Shown here in pieces: positions 42,139 through 49,716 of a stretch of DNA of 64,000 nt. Position 1 is the stretch's first letter, and each line of letters begins with the position of its first letter. The stretch spans positions 124,001 through 188,000 of the forward strand of contig NZ_BMTW01000013.1 in the NCBI RefSeq assembly GCF_014649875.1, in the 5' to 3' direction. The translations under genes were made by a program, and so were the position numbers. The notes beneath the pieces were generated by a model, which made no database searches, had not been told where the DNA came from, and saw nothing but the letters and a program-made list of their open reading frames with translations. Source of the DNA: Streptomyces rubiginosohelvolus. GTDB lineage: Bacteria > Actinomycetota > Actinomycetes > Streptomycetales > Streptomycetaceae.

Positions 42139-43296
42139 TTGGCGGGTTCGACCGATTTCGACCTGTACCGTCCGGCCGAGGAGCACGACATGCTCCGCGA
42201 GACGATCCGCGCGCTCGCCGAGTCGAAGATCGCCCCCTTCGCCGCCGCGGTCGACGAGGAGAGCCGCTTCCCGCAGGAGGCGCTGGACGCCCTGGTCTCG
42301 TCGGACCTCGCCGCCGTCCACGTCCCGGAGGAGTACGGCGGGGCCGGCGCGGACGCGCTCGCCACGGTCATCGTGATCGAGGAGGTGGCCCGCGTCTGCG
42401 CCTCCTCCTCCCTGATCCCGGCCGTGAACAAGCTCGGCTCGCTCCCGGTGATCCTCTCGGGCTCCGAGGAGCTGAAGGCCAAGTACCTGGGCCCGCTCGC
42501 CAAGGGCGACGCGATGTTCTCGTACGCCCTCTCCGAGCCGGACGCCGGCTCCGACGCGGCGGGCATGAAGACGAAGGCTGTGCGCGACGGTGACTTCTGG
42601 GTCCTCAACGGTGTGAAGCGCTGGATCACCAACGCGGGCGTCTCCGAGTACTACACGGTCATGGCGGTCACCGACCCGACCAAGCGCTCCAAGGGCATCT
42701 CGGCGTTCGTCGTCGAGAAGTCCGACGAGGGCGTCTCCTTCGGCGCCCCGGAGAAGAAGCTCGGCATCAAGGGCTCCCCGACCCGCGAGGTCTACCTCGA
42801 CAACGTGCGTATCCCCGCGGACCGCATGATCGGCGAGGAGGGCACGGGCTTCGCCACCGCGATGAAGACCCTGGACCACACCCGCATCACGATCGCGGCC
42901 CAGGCCCTCGGCATCGCCCAGGGCGCGCTGGACTACGCCAAGGGGTACGTCCAGGAGCGCAAGCAGTTCGGCAAGCCGATCGGGGACTTCCAGGGCATCC
43001 AGTTCATGCTCGCGGACATGGCGATGAAGATCGAGGCGGCCCGCCAGCTCACGTACGCGGCCGCCGCCAAGTCGGAGCGCGGCGACGCCGACCTGACCTT
43101 CCAGGGCGCGGCGGCCAAGTGCTTCGCCTCGGACGTCGCGATGGAGGTCACCACGGACGCCGTCCAGCTGCTCGGCGGCTACGGCTACACGCGGGACTAC
43201 CCGGTGGAGCGCATGATGCGCGACGCCAAGATCACCCAGATCTACGAGGGCACGAACCAGGTCCAGCGCATCGTGATGGCGCGCAACCTGCCGTAA
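42139..43296 (+). CDS. Acyl-CoA dehydrogenase
   Basis: This 385-residue flavoenzyme (from the TTG at 42139) has EEYGGAGADALA, the FAD loop YALSEPDAGSDAAGM, WVLNGVKRWITNAG, and the C-terminal catalytic Glu in IYEGTNQVQR. It oxidises short or medium acyl-CoA, as in fatty-acid or branched-chain catabolism. GGGGAG (42125-42130) is placed correctly for TTG 42139; a GTG at 42130 would lie inside it. An AT-rich promoter region (gttacttaacggtagttag) precedes it. Confidence 0.95.
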   Translation: MAGSTDFDLYRPAEEHDMLRETIRALAESKIAPFAAAVDEESRFPQEALDALVSSDLAAVHVPEEYGGAGADALATVIVIEEVARVCASSSLIPAVNKLGSLPVILSGSEELKAKYLGPLAKGDAMFSYALSEPDAGSDAAGMKTKAVRDGDFWVLNGVKRWITNAGVSEYYTVMAVTDPTKRSKGISAFVVEKSDEGVSFGAPEKKLGIKGSPTREVYLDNVRIPADRMIGEEGTGFATAMKTLDHTRITIAAQALGIAQGALDYAKGYVQERKQFGKPIGDFQGIQFMLADMAMKIEAARQLTYAAAAKSERGDADLTFQGAAAKCFASDVAMEVTTDAVQLLGGYGYTRDYPVERMMRDAKITQIYEGTNQVQRIVMARNLP

Positions 43297-43321
43297 CGGC
43301 CCTTCGCGCAGCGCCCCTTGT

Positions 43322-43351
43322 ACGGCCCCCGGCGGCTCCGCCGGGGGCCGT
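43322..43351 (+). terminator. Terminator after the acyl-CoA dehydrogenase gene
   Basis: ACGGCCCCCGGCGG with its complement at 43338-43351, a tight hairpin 26 bp after the stop codon. Confidence 0.75.
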
Positions 43352-43526
43352 CGCCGTCGTCGTTCTCCGCGCGGACGGGCCGGTGGGTCGCGGCCGCCTG
43401 GGGGCCACGCGGCGCGGATTTTCATTGGCCGCGAGCGACCTCGGACAGCCCACGGTACGGCTGAACTCGGGGGCATACCGGGGGAGTTCGCCGGCGGATT
43501 GGCTGGCTCACGCTTCCCGTCATCCC

Positions 43527-43532
43527 TAGGGT
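43527..43532 (+). promoter_or_regulatory. -10 element of a likely leaderless transcript
   Basis: TAGGGT ends six bases before the ATG at 43539, with no Shine-Dalgarno sequence. Confidence 0.45.
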
Positions 43533-43538
43533 GGACCG

Positions 43539-44063
43539 ATGATCATCTGGCTGAACGGAACCTTCGGTGCGGGCAAGACCACCACCGCGAAGGAGGTGAC
43601 CTCGCTCCTCCCGGATTCCCGGCTCTTCGACACCGAGACGGTCGGCTGGATGCTCCGGCACGTTCTCGGAGTGCCGGAGAAGGACTTCCAGGACTTCCCG
43701 CCCTGGCGGGGCCTGGTCGTGGAGACCGCGCGGCAGGTGCTCGACCATGTGGGCGGCACGCTGGTGGTGACCCAGACCGTGCTGGTCGAGACGTACTGGC
43801 AGGAGATCCGCGAAGGTCTGGCGAAGGCCGGTATCCCCGTGCGCCACTTCCTGCTCCACACCGACCGGGACACCCTCGTCGAACGCATCGAGACCGACAC
43901 CAAGCCCGAGAGCGCCGGGGCCCGGCAGTGGCGTCTGGACCACCTGAGCGACTACGAGCGGGCCCTGCCGTGGCTCCGCCGGGAGGCTCAGGTGGTGGAC
44001 ACGACCGGTGTCCCGCCCGCCGAGGTGGCGGAAACCGTCCTACGAGGGGTACGCACCGGCTGA
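43539..44063 (+). CDS. P-loop kinase-like protein (TmrB-like)
   Basis: This 174-residue protein has Walker A GTFGAGKTT (residues 7-15) at the extreme N-terminus, FDTETVGWML, and a LVVTQTVLVETYWQEI segment, with Arg-rich lid residues RERIETD-like near 125. The N-terminal MIIWLNGTFGAGKTT and length match tunicamycin-resistance (TmrB) and related small-molecule kinases. The substrate is unknown; nucleotide-sugar-like antibiotics are one possibility from family precedent. The gene converges with the RibD-type reductase. Confidence 0.8.
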   Translation: MIIWLNGTFGAGKTTTAKEVTSLLPDSRLFDTETVGWMLRHVLGVPEKDFQDFPPWRGLVVETARQVLDHVGGTLVVTQTVLVETYWQEIREGLAKAGIPVRHFLLHTDRDTLVERIETDTKPESAGARQWRLDHLSDYERALPWLRREAQVVDTTGVPPAEVAETVLRGVRTG

Positions 44064-44077
44064 CCGTCCCCTTCCCG

Positions 44078-44650
44078 TCAGCGGACGACCTCGAAGACGT
44101 TCTTCTGGATGCCGTTCGCGTACGCCTCGTGCTCGACCAGCTTCAGCTTCTGCTGGTCCTTGTCCGTCGTGCTGAACAGACGCTTGCCCGCGCCGAGCAG
44201 AACCGGGAAGACCAGCAGGTGGTACCGGTCGATCAGGTCGGCGTCCGCGAGGTTCCGGTTCAGCTCGGTGCTGCCGTGCACGATGATCGGTCCACCCTCG
44301 GTGTCCTTCAGCGCGGCGACCTCGTCGAGCGACCGCAGGATCGTCGTCTCGCCCCAGTCGGACACCAGGTCGCCGTCGGTCAGCTTGGTGGAGACGACGT
44401 ACTTCGGCATCGCCTTGTACCCGGTGAACTCCTCCATGCCCGGCCACACGGGGCTGAACGCCTCGTAGCTGGCCCGGCCCATCATCAGGGCCGCGGCCTC
44501 GTCCTGCTCCCGGGCCTTGAGCTCGTACGCCTCGGGCAGGAACTCGATGTCCTTGAACGTCCACCCCGAGTTCCGGTAGCCGGGCTCGCCGCCCGGGGCC
44601 TCCATGACACCGTCGAGCGAAACGAAGGCGGTGCTGATCAGGGTGCGCAT
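44078..44650 (-). CDS. Dihydrofolate reductase/RibD C-terminal-domain family protein
   Basis: This 190-residue single-domain protein begins MRTLISTAFVSLDGVMEAPGGE and has LMMGRASYEAF, KYVVSTKLTD, GPIIVHGSTELNRNL and LLVFPVLLGAGKRLF. These are hallmarks of the RibD-C/DHFR-like NADPH reductase fold. In this single-domain subfamily the true substrate is generally unknown and it should not be called RibD. ATG at 44650 has AGGAG five bases upstream; an earlier ATG adds an unlikely tail. Confidence 0.88.
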   Translation of the reverse strand: MRTLISTAFVSLDGVMEAPGGEPGYRNSGWTFKDIEFLPEAYELKAREQDEAAALMMGRASYEAFSPVWPGMEEFTGYKAMPKYVVSTKLTDGDLVSDWGETTILRSLDEVAALKDTEGGPIIVHGSTELNRNLADADLIDRYHLLVFPVLLGAGKRLFSTTDKDQQKLKLVEHEAYANGIQKNVFEVVR

Positions 44651-44809
44651 CAGGACTCCTGGGTGTGTCGTGGCGGGCCTCGTTCGGTGCCCGGCGTCGC
44701 TTCTCACTCTTACGGATGTACTGACCGCGTGCCAGGCGAAAACTCATCGCTCCCATGCCGACCAACCGCCGGACGGCTTCCCGCCCACAGGCCGGTAGCC
44801 TCCCTCCCC

Positions 44810-45280
44810 ATGACCGAACTCGACAGGCTGACCGCCCTCTTCAGCGCCCTGGGGGCGGACGCCGACGCCCGGGACTGGGCGGAGTCCGAGGCCGAGGAGG
44901 GGCTGCCGCAGCTCGCCCGCTACCGGCTCCTGCGGACGGTGTGGCAGGACGTCGACGCCTGGGGCACGGCCGCCCGGCAGTGGGTGGACGCCTACCGCGC
45001 CGACGGGGCGGCGGCCGACGCCGTCGATCGCGCCCTCGCGGCCGGGCTCACCCCCGAGGACCTCGGCGCGCTGGCCCGCGAGGTCGCCAGGGAGACCGCG
45101 TTCGGGGTGCTGTACGCCCTGGCGGACCCGGCGGACGGCTCGCTCCCCGCCGACGTCGAGGCGCAACTGCCCGGCTGGCGGCTGGCGGAGCTGAACGCGG
45201 CGGGCGCACCGACCGGCCGCCATCTCGACGCCCTCCACGAGGACTTCGCCGAACTCGAACCGAAGGGCATCGCGCCGTGA
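44810..45280 (+). CDS. Small helical hypothetical protein coupled to a methyltransferase
   Basis: This 156-residue, all-helical-looking protein (many Ala, Asp, Leu, Trp) has no signal peptide, membrane segment or recognisable motif. Its stop overlaps the start of the methyltransferase gene (GTGA), so the two are coupled. TAGCCT eight bases before the ATG suggests a leaderless transcript. Family not recognised. Confidence 0.75.
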   Translation: MTELDRLTALFSALGADADARDWAESEAEEGLPQLARYRLLRTVWQDVDAWGTAARQWVDAYRADGAAADAVDRALAAGLTPEDLGALAREVARETAFGVLYALADPADGSLPADVEAQLPGWRLAELNAAGAPTGRHLDALHEDFAELEPKGIAP

Positions 45281-46122
45281 CCGACGTGGAGGCCGTGACC
45301 GCCCCCACCGCCGCATCCACCCCCTTCGACCTAGTCGAGCGCCGCATCTGGTCCGGCCGCGCCGAGGCCTACGCCCGTACGTACGCCCGGCTCTGCGCCC
45401 ACCCGTCGGCGGCACTCCTCGACGCCGTCGAGGCCGGCCCCGGCGCCCGCGTCCTCGACGTGGGCTGCGGCAGCGGGACCGTGAGCGCGGCCGCCGTCGC
45501 GCGCGGGGCGTCCGTGTACGCGGCCGACGCCGAACCCGGCATGGCGGCCGCGACCCGCCGGGCCGTCCCGGGCGTCACCGCGCACATCGCCCGGCTCCCC
45601 GAACTGCCCTACGCCAACGACACGTTCGACGCGGTCGTCGGCAACTTCGTGCTCAACCACGTGGGCCGCCCCCGCGCCGCCCTGGCCGAACTCCGCCGGA
45701 TCACCCGCCCCGGCGGCCGGGTCGCGGTCACCATCTGGCGGGCGCCCGGAGCCCCCGGCCAGACCCTGATCGGCCGAGCCGCCCAGGCCGCCGGCCTCAC
45801 CCGCCCCGCCTGGCTCCCCGCCCTCGCACCGCAGGACGACTTCCCCCGTACGCCCGAAGGGCTCGCGGCCCTGCTCGACGCGGCCGGGCTCCTCGACGCG
45901 GAGTGCTCCGAGATGGCCTGGGAGCACCGCTGCGACCCGGACACCTGGTGGGCGGGCGCAGAGGAGGGGATCGGCGCGATCGGCCAGGTCCTCACCAGCG
46001 GAGGCGCGGAGGGAGTGGCGGCGGCGCGGCGCGCGTACGACGACCTGTGCGCTGAATTCCGCATGCGGGAGGGCCTGCTGGTTCTGCCGCATGTTGCGCT
46101 GCTGGCGGGTGGAAGAGCGTAG
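45277..46122 (+). CDS. Class I SAM-dependent methyltransferase
   Basis: This 281-residue protein has the SAM loop VLDVGCGSGTVS, the acidic residue in YAADAEPGM, motif II FDAVVGNFVLNHV and post-motif III RPGGRVAVTIW. This resembles ubiE/Methyltransf_11-type small-molecule methyltransferases. The GTG at 45277 overlaps the upstream stop. Substrate unknown. Confidence 0.9.
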   Translation: MTDVEAVTAPTAASTPFDLVERRIWSGRAEAYARTYARLCAHPSAALLDAVEAGPGARVLDVGCGSGTVSAAAVARGASVYAADAEPGMAAATRRAVPGVTAHIARLPELPYANDTFDAVVGNFVLNHVGRPRAALAELRRITRPGGRVAVTIWRAPGAPGQTLIGRAAQAAGLTRPAWLPALAPQDDFPRTPEGLAALLDAAGLLDAECSEMAWEHRCDPDTWWAGAEEGIGAIGQVLTSGGAEGVAAARRAYDDLCAEFRMREGLLVLPHVALLAGGRA

Positions 46123-46201
46123 GAGGGCGGCCGGAGATCAACAATGGAGATTCATTTGATCGCACAGGTAGGGTGACGCGCGCGAAACGATTCTCCAGGT
46201 A

Positions 46202-46386
46202 GTGGACGGGGTGTGGAGCGTGTTGTTCGAAGACCATCTCCACGCGGCTGCCGAGAGTTGGTTCCAGTACGGCATCGAGGGCGCCCAGAAGAAGCTGGGG
46301 CAGCTGTAGCCATGAAGAAGAAGCACCTGCTCCTGCCCACCGCGTCGCGGTCGGCCACGATCCGGTGGGCCGATACCGGGTCGTGA
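46202..46386 (+). pseudogene. Possible gene remnant or two tiny ORFs
   Basis: In the 416-bp gap 46123-46538, GTG at 46202 opens a 35-codon frame ending AESWFQYGIEGAQKKLGQL. Two bases after its stop, ATG (46312) opens a 24-codon Lys-starting frame. The first has a plausible amphipathic, protein-like composition, unlike random high-GC frames, but lacks an obvious ribosome site. The preceding segment (46130-46200) is unusually AT-rich and may contain another short piece (MEIHLIAQVG at 46144). I read it as a decayed gene or small peptide; uncertain. Confidence 0.3.
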
Positions 46387-46538
46387 GGCACCACGACCCG
46401 GCGTGAGCAGCGAATTCGCGTGGATCTCCGGGTATCCGCCCGAGGCCCTTCCCGCTTTTCGGACCTCGCCTCTGCGTCGGAAACCACGGAAACCCCGGAA
46501 ACCCTGACACCGGCAACCCCCTTCGGCACACTGAGTAC

Positions 46539-47585
46539 ATGGACGATCACTCGGGGAAGTCGCCGGATCACCTCACGATCAACGTGACCCACCGCGACGA
46601 CCCGGTCTTCGAGGTCACCGAGGCCGACGCGTTCGCCTCGGTCCGGAAGTATCCGAACATCGTCGTGCGCGGGCCGCTGTTCGGGCTCGCCGAGCAGCGG
46701 CGCGGGGACCGGCCGCGCTGGCGGCTGATGGGTGAACTCGACACCGGATTCCCGCAGATGGTCCGGGACGAGCTGAATTCGCACCTCTGGTTCAAGGCGA
46801 GGGACGAGACCGAGGACCGGGCGGAGCGGCGGTCACTGCTGGCCGCCGTGGCGCGGCTGGAGACCGAGAAGGCCGACGAGGTGTCGGCTTGCGGCGTGCG
46901 CTACCGGGTCGTGCGCGCCGACGAGTTCGCCCGGATCGGCGACGGGCGCCTTGAGCCGCCCCGGGCCACCGACCCGGACGACGACGGCTGGGACCTGGAC
47001 GCCACCGAGCCCTGCCGCACCGACGGCTTCGTGGTCGATCACGCGGCCGCCGTCGGGCTGAGCGAGGGGATCGGCCGGGCCGGGCTGCTCCAGCTCGCCT
47101 ACACCGCGGACCGCTTCCCCGCCGACGTACGGGCCGACTCCCGGCGGGCGTTGACCACCCACCCGGGGGTCGTGCTCCTCCCGACGACGTTCCGGGTGGT
47201 GCAGCGCAAGGAGATGTCCTGGTCGATGGTGACCGGGCAGCACTCGACCCCGCAGGGCGCCCGGCGCGCCCTCGTCGACCACCTCACCCGGCCCTTCCCC
47301 GAGCTGCCGGACCTCCCGGGCATGCCGGAGGTCCCCGCGTGGATGAAGGTGGACGAGAAGGAGGCGGCCGTCAACGAGCGGGCCGCGAAGAAGTTCATGG
47401 GACGCCGCAGAGCCAACGAACTCATCGTGCGGGGAAAGCGGTTCGAGGTCGTCCGGGTCGAGCGCATGATGCGCATCGGGCCCGACGGGCCGGAGAAGCC
47501 GCGCTCGTCCGACGTCGACCAGTACGGCCCGTCCCAGATCCATCCCCTCATGGACGAGCACGGGAACATCACCCACGGCACGTAG
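46539..47585 (+). CDS. Streptomyces-specific hypothetical protein (DUF5954-like)
   Basis: This 348-residue soluble protein has an alpha/beta-looking pattern: DPVFEVTEADAFASVRKYPNIVVRGPLFGLAEQ, a conserved-looking CGVRYRVVRADEFARIGDG, TTFRVVQRKE and a C-terminal GKRFEVVRVERMMRIGPDGPE. The RYRVVR.D.F.RIG and RFEVVRVERMMRIG segments look like an internal repeat. From memory the N-terminal pattern matches DUF5954. No enzymatic motif, signal peptide or membrane segment. Function unknown. Confidence 0.75.
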   Translation: MDDHSGKSPDHLTINVTHRDDPVFEVTEADAFASVRKYPNIVVRGPLFGLAEQRRGDRPRWRLMGELDTGFPQMVRDELNSHLWFKARDETEDRAERRSLLAAVARLETEKADEVSACGVRYRVVRADEFARIGDGRLEPPRATDPDDDGWDLDATEPCRTDGFVVDHAAAVGLSEGIGRAGLLQLAYTADRFPADVRADSRRALTTHPGVVLLPTTFRVVQRKEMSWSMVTGQHSTPQGARRALVDHLTRPFPELPDLPGMPEVPAWMKVDEKEAAVNERAAKKFMGRRRANELIVRGKRFEVVRVERMMRIGPDGPEKPRSSDVDQYGPSQIHPLMDEHGNITHGT

Positions 47586-47613
47586 CTCGCAGAGGGCGGC
47601 CACGGACGGCGAA

Positions 47614-47644
47614 AGGGCGCCGGGCGGCCATCGCCCGGCGCCCT
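47614..47644. terminator. Terminator between convergent genes
   Basis: AGGGCGCCGGGCG-gccat-CGCCCGGCGCCCT, perfect 13-bp stem, serving the gene ending at 47585 and the LCP gene ending at 47665. Confidence 0.8.
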
Positions 47645-47664
47645 CAACGGCTTTGCCAACGGCC

Positions 47665-48993
47665 TCAGTTGCCCTTGACCGTGACCTTCTCATCGTTGTT
47701 GAGCTGCTGCACCAGCTGCTTCACCTTGGCCTTGTCCCAGACCAGGTTGCCGCCGACGCTGCCCGAGATCGGCATGTTCATCGACGTACCCTCGCCGCCC
47801 GTGACGCCCTTCATCGCGAAGAACATGTTGCCCAGCGCCCAGAGCGACATGTCCTTGTCCACGATCAGCGTGTCCAGGCCCGCACCCATCGTCGGGTACA
47901 GCTTGAACGGGTTGATGATCGTGGACGGGGTCGCCGTCTGGCTCGCCAGCGCCGCGAGGAACTTCTGCTGGTTCTTCGTACGGTCCAGGTCACTGCCCGC
48001 GAACGCGTACCGCGTACGGACGAAGGCGAGGGACTGCTCGCCGTTCAGCGTCTGCTTGCCCGCCTGGAAGTCGGCCCCGGACTTCTTGTCCTTGAACGCC
48101 TTCGGGATGTCCATCTCGACCCCGCCGATCGCGTCCACGATCTTCGCGAAGCCGCCGAAGCCGATCTCGACGTAGTGGTCGATGTGCAGGCCCGTGTTGA
48201 ACTCGACCGTACGGACGAGGAGTTCGGGGCCGTCCTCGGCGTAGGCGGCGTTCAACTTCACCTGCCGGCCGGTGCCCTGGAACTTCTTTCCGGACTCGGA
48301 CCCCACGAACGTCGGGATCTCGACGTTGGAGTCGCGCGGCAGCGAGATCAGCGTCGGGCCGTTCGAGCCGTCGTGCAGGATCATCATCGAGTCGGTGCGC
48401 TTGCCCTCGGCGGAACCGGTGCGCAGCCGCTTCTTCTCCTCGGCCGACATGCCCTCGCGGCTGTCGGACCCGACGATCAGGTAGTTCGTGCCGTCACCGG
48501 ACTCCGGCCGCTCGATGACCTTGGAGAGGTCCACCTCGCGCTTCAGCTTCGAGTCGGCCCAGAAGTACGTCGAGATCGAGACCGCGAGCACCACGACCAC
48601 CAGGGTCAGCGCGCCGAGCTTGATCCGGCGGCGCCAGTCCGGGGCCGGGCGGCCCTGGACGTAACCCCCGTCACCGCCGCCGCGACGGCCACCGCCGCCC
48701 CGGCCGCCGGAGCCGCCGCTGCCCGATCCGTAGACCTGGCCCGTGTTGTAGCCGCTGTCGTACCCGGGGTCGGGGCTGCTGCCGTAGCCGCCGTCCTGGT
48801 ACCCGCCGTCCTGGTAGCGGTCGTCGTACCCCTGGCTCTGCGGCGGTACCTGCGGCCGCTGCGGGGTACGGGGCTGGGCCGGGCGGCGCTGGATGTGCGG
48901 CATCGACCGGGCGCCCTCGGGCTGGGAGCTGGCACTGCCCCGCCCGTAGCGCTCGCTGCGGTCGCCGGTCCGTCGATCGGGCCAATCGTTCAT
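47665..48993 (-). CDS. LCP (LytR-CpsA-Psr) family protein without cysteines
   Basis: This 442-residue protein has a disordered, Gly/Tyr/Gln-rich cytoplasmic N-terminus (1-120), one TM helix (about 124-145) and an extracytoplasmic LCP domain. The pyrophosphate-binding residues are seen in IVGSDSREG, KRTDSMMILH, LISLPRDSNVEIP and LNAAYAEDGPELLVRTVE, and R in FVRTRYAF. LCP proteins transfer undecaprenyl-phosphate-linked glycopolymers to peptidoglycan. Unlike the other four LCPs here it has no LytR_C domain and no Cys at all. The divergent thioesterase gene begins 118 bp away. Confidence 0.92.
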   Translation of the reverse strand: MNDWPDRRTGDRSERYGRGSASSQPEGARSMPHIQRRPAQPRTPQRPQVPPQSQGYDDRYQDGGYQDGGYGSSPDPGYDSGYNTGQVYGSGSGGSGGRGGGGRRGGGDGGYVQGRPAPDWRRRIKLGALTLVVVVLAVSISTYFWADSKLKREVDLSKVIERPESGDGTNYLIVGSDSREGMSAEEKKRLRTGSAEGKRTDSMMILHDGSNGPTLISLPRDSNVEIPTFVGSESGKKFQGTGRQVKLNAAYAEDGPELLVRTVEFNTGLHIDHYVEIGFGGFAKIVDAIGGVEMDIPKAFKDKKSGADFQAGKQTLNGEQSLAFVRTRYAFAGSDLDRTKNQQKFLAALASQTATPSTIINPFKLYPTMGAGLDTLIVDKDMSLWALGNMFFAMKGVTGGEGTSMNMPISGSVGGNLVWDKAKVKQLVQQLNNDEKVTVKGN

Positions 48994-49097
48994 CCGAACA
49001 GTGTGCCGCCCCGGCCCACGGCTATTACAGGGTGTAAGGGAAATCGCACCAGGGCTGTTGCGAACCTGATGCATTCTGCGGGATCGCGGACCCCGCA

Positions 49098-49103
49098 TAA
49101 GGT
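49098..49103 (+). promoter_or_regulatory. -10 element of a likely leaderless transcript
   Basis: TAAGGT ends seven bases before ATG 49111, with TTCTGC 18 bp upstream as -35 candidate. Confidence 0.4.
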
Positions 49104-49110
49104 GGACGGT

Positions 49111-49680
49111 ATGACAGATCAGGCCACTGGCGTAACAGATCCGGCCAACCGTGCGGAGGGTGAGATTCCGGGCAAGCCGACCTCGGCGTCCCGGACCACC
49201 CTCAGCCACATCATGACCGGCAGCGACACCAACCTCCTCGGCACGGTGCACGGTGGCGTGATCATGAAACTGGTCGACGACGCGGCGGGCGCGGTGGCCG
49301 GTCGGCACTCCGGTGGGCCCGCCGTGACCGCGTCGATGGACGAGATGGTCTTCCTGGAGCCGGTCCGCGTCGGTGACCTCGTCCATGTGAAGGCCCAGGT
49401 CAACTGGACGGGCCGGTCCTCCATGGAGGTCGGCGTCCGGGTCATGGCCGAACGCTGGAACGAGTCCACCCCCGCCCAGCAGGTCGGCAGCGCCTATCTG
49501 GTCTTCGCCGCCGTCGACGGGGACGGCAAGCCCCGCCGCGTACCGCCGGTGATGCCCGAGACCGAGCGCGACAACCGGCGCTACCAGGAGGCGCAGATCC
49601 GGCGCACCCACCGGCTCGCCCGCCGCCGCGCGATCAAGGAACTGCGCGAGAAGCGCGCCGCCGAGGGCATCGACGACTGA
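49111..49680 (+). CDS. Hotdog-fold acyl-CoA thioesterase
   Basis: This 189-residue protein has the hotdog motif NLLGTVHGGVIMKLVDDAAG (catalytic Asp in VDDAAG) and TASMDEMVFLEPVRVGDLV, typical of YciA/acyl-CoA hydrolase (4HBT) proteins. A C-terminal Arg-rich helix of 30 residues follows. It hydrolyses cytoplasmic acyl-CoA thioesters. It is flanked by LCP genes but unrelated to them. Confidence 0.9.
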   Translation: MTDQATGVTDPANRAEGEIPGKPTSASRTTLSHIMTGSDTNLLGTVHGGVIMKLVDDAAGAVAGRHSGGPAVTASMDEMVFLEPVRVGDLVHVKAQVNWTGRSSMEVGVRVMAERWNESTPAQQVGSAYLVFAAVDGDGKPRRVPPVMPETERDNRRYQEAQIRRTHRLARRRAIKELREKRAAEGIDD

Positions 49681-49716
49681 GCCCTCCCGAAGCCCGGGCC
49701 CTCCCCGCTCCCGGGG

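Noticed and set aside
44078..44650. Riboflavin biosynthesis gene ribD
   Set aside because: Only the RibD C-terminal-like reductase fold is present, with no deaminase domain or rib neighbours.
49682..49712. Terminator between the thioesterase and LCP genes
   Set aside because: Only a weak AGCCCGGG/CCCGGGGCT pairing with a long loop; not convincing enough to annotate.
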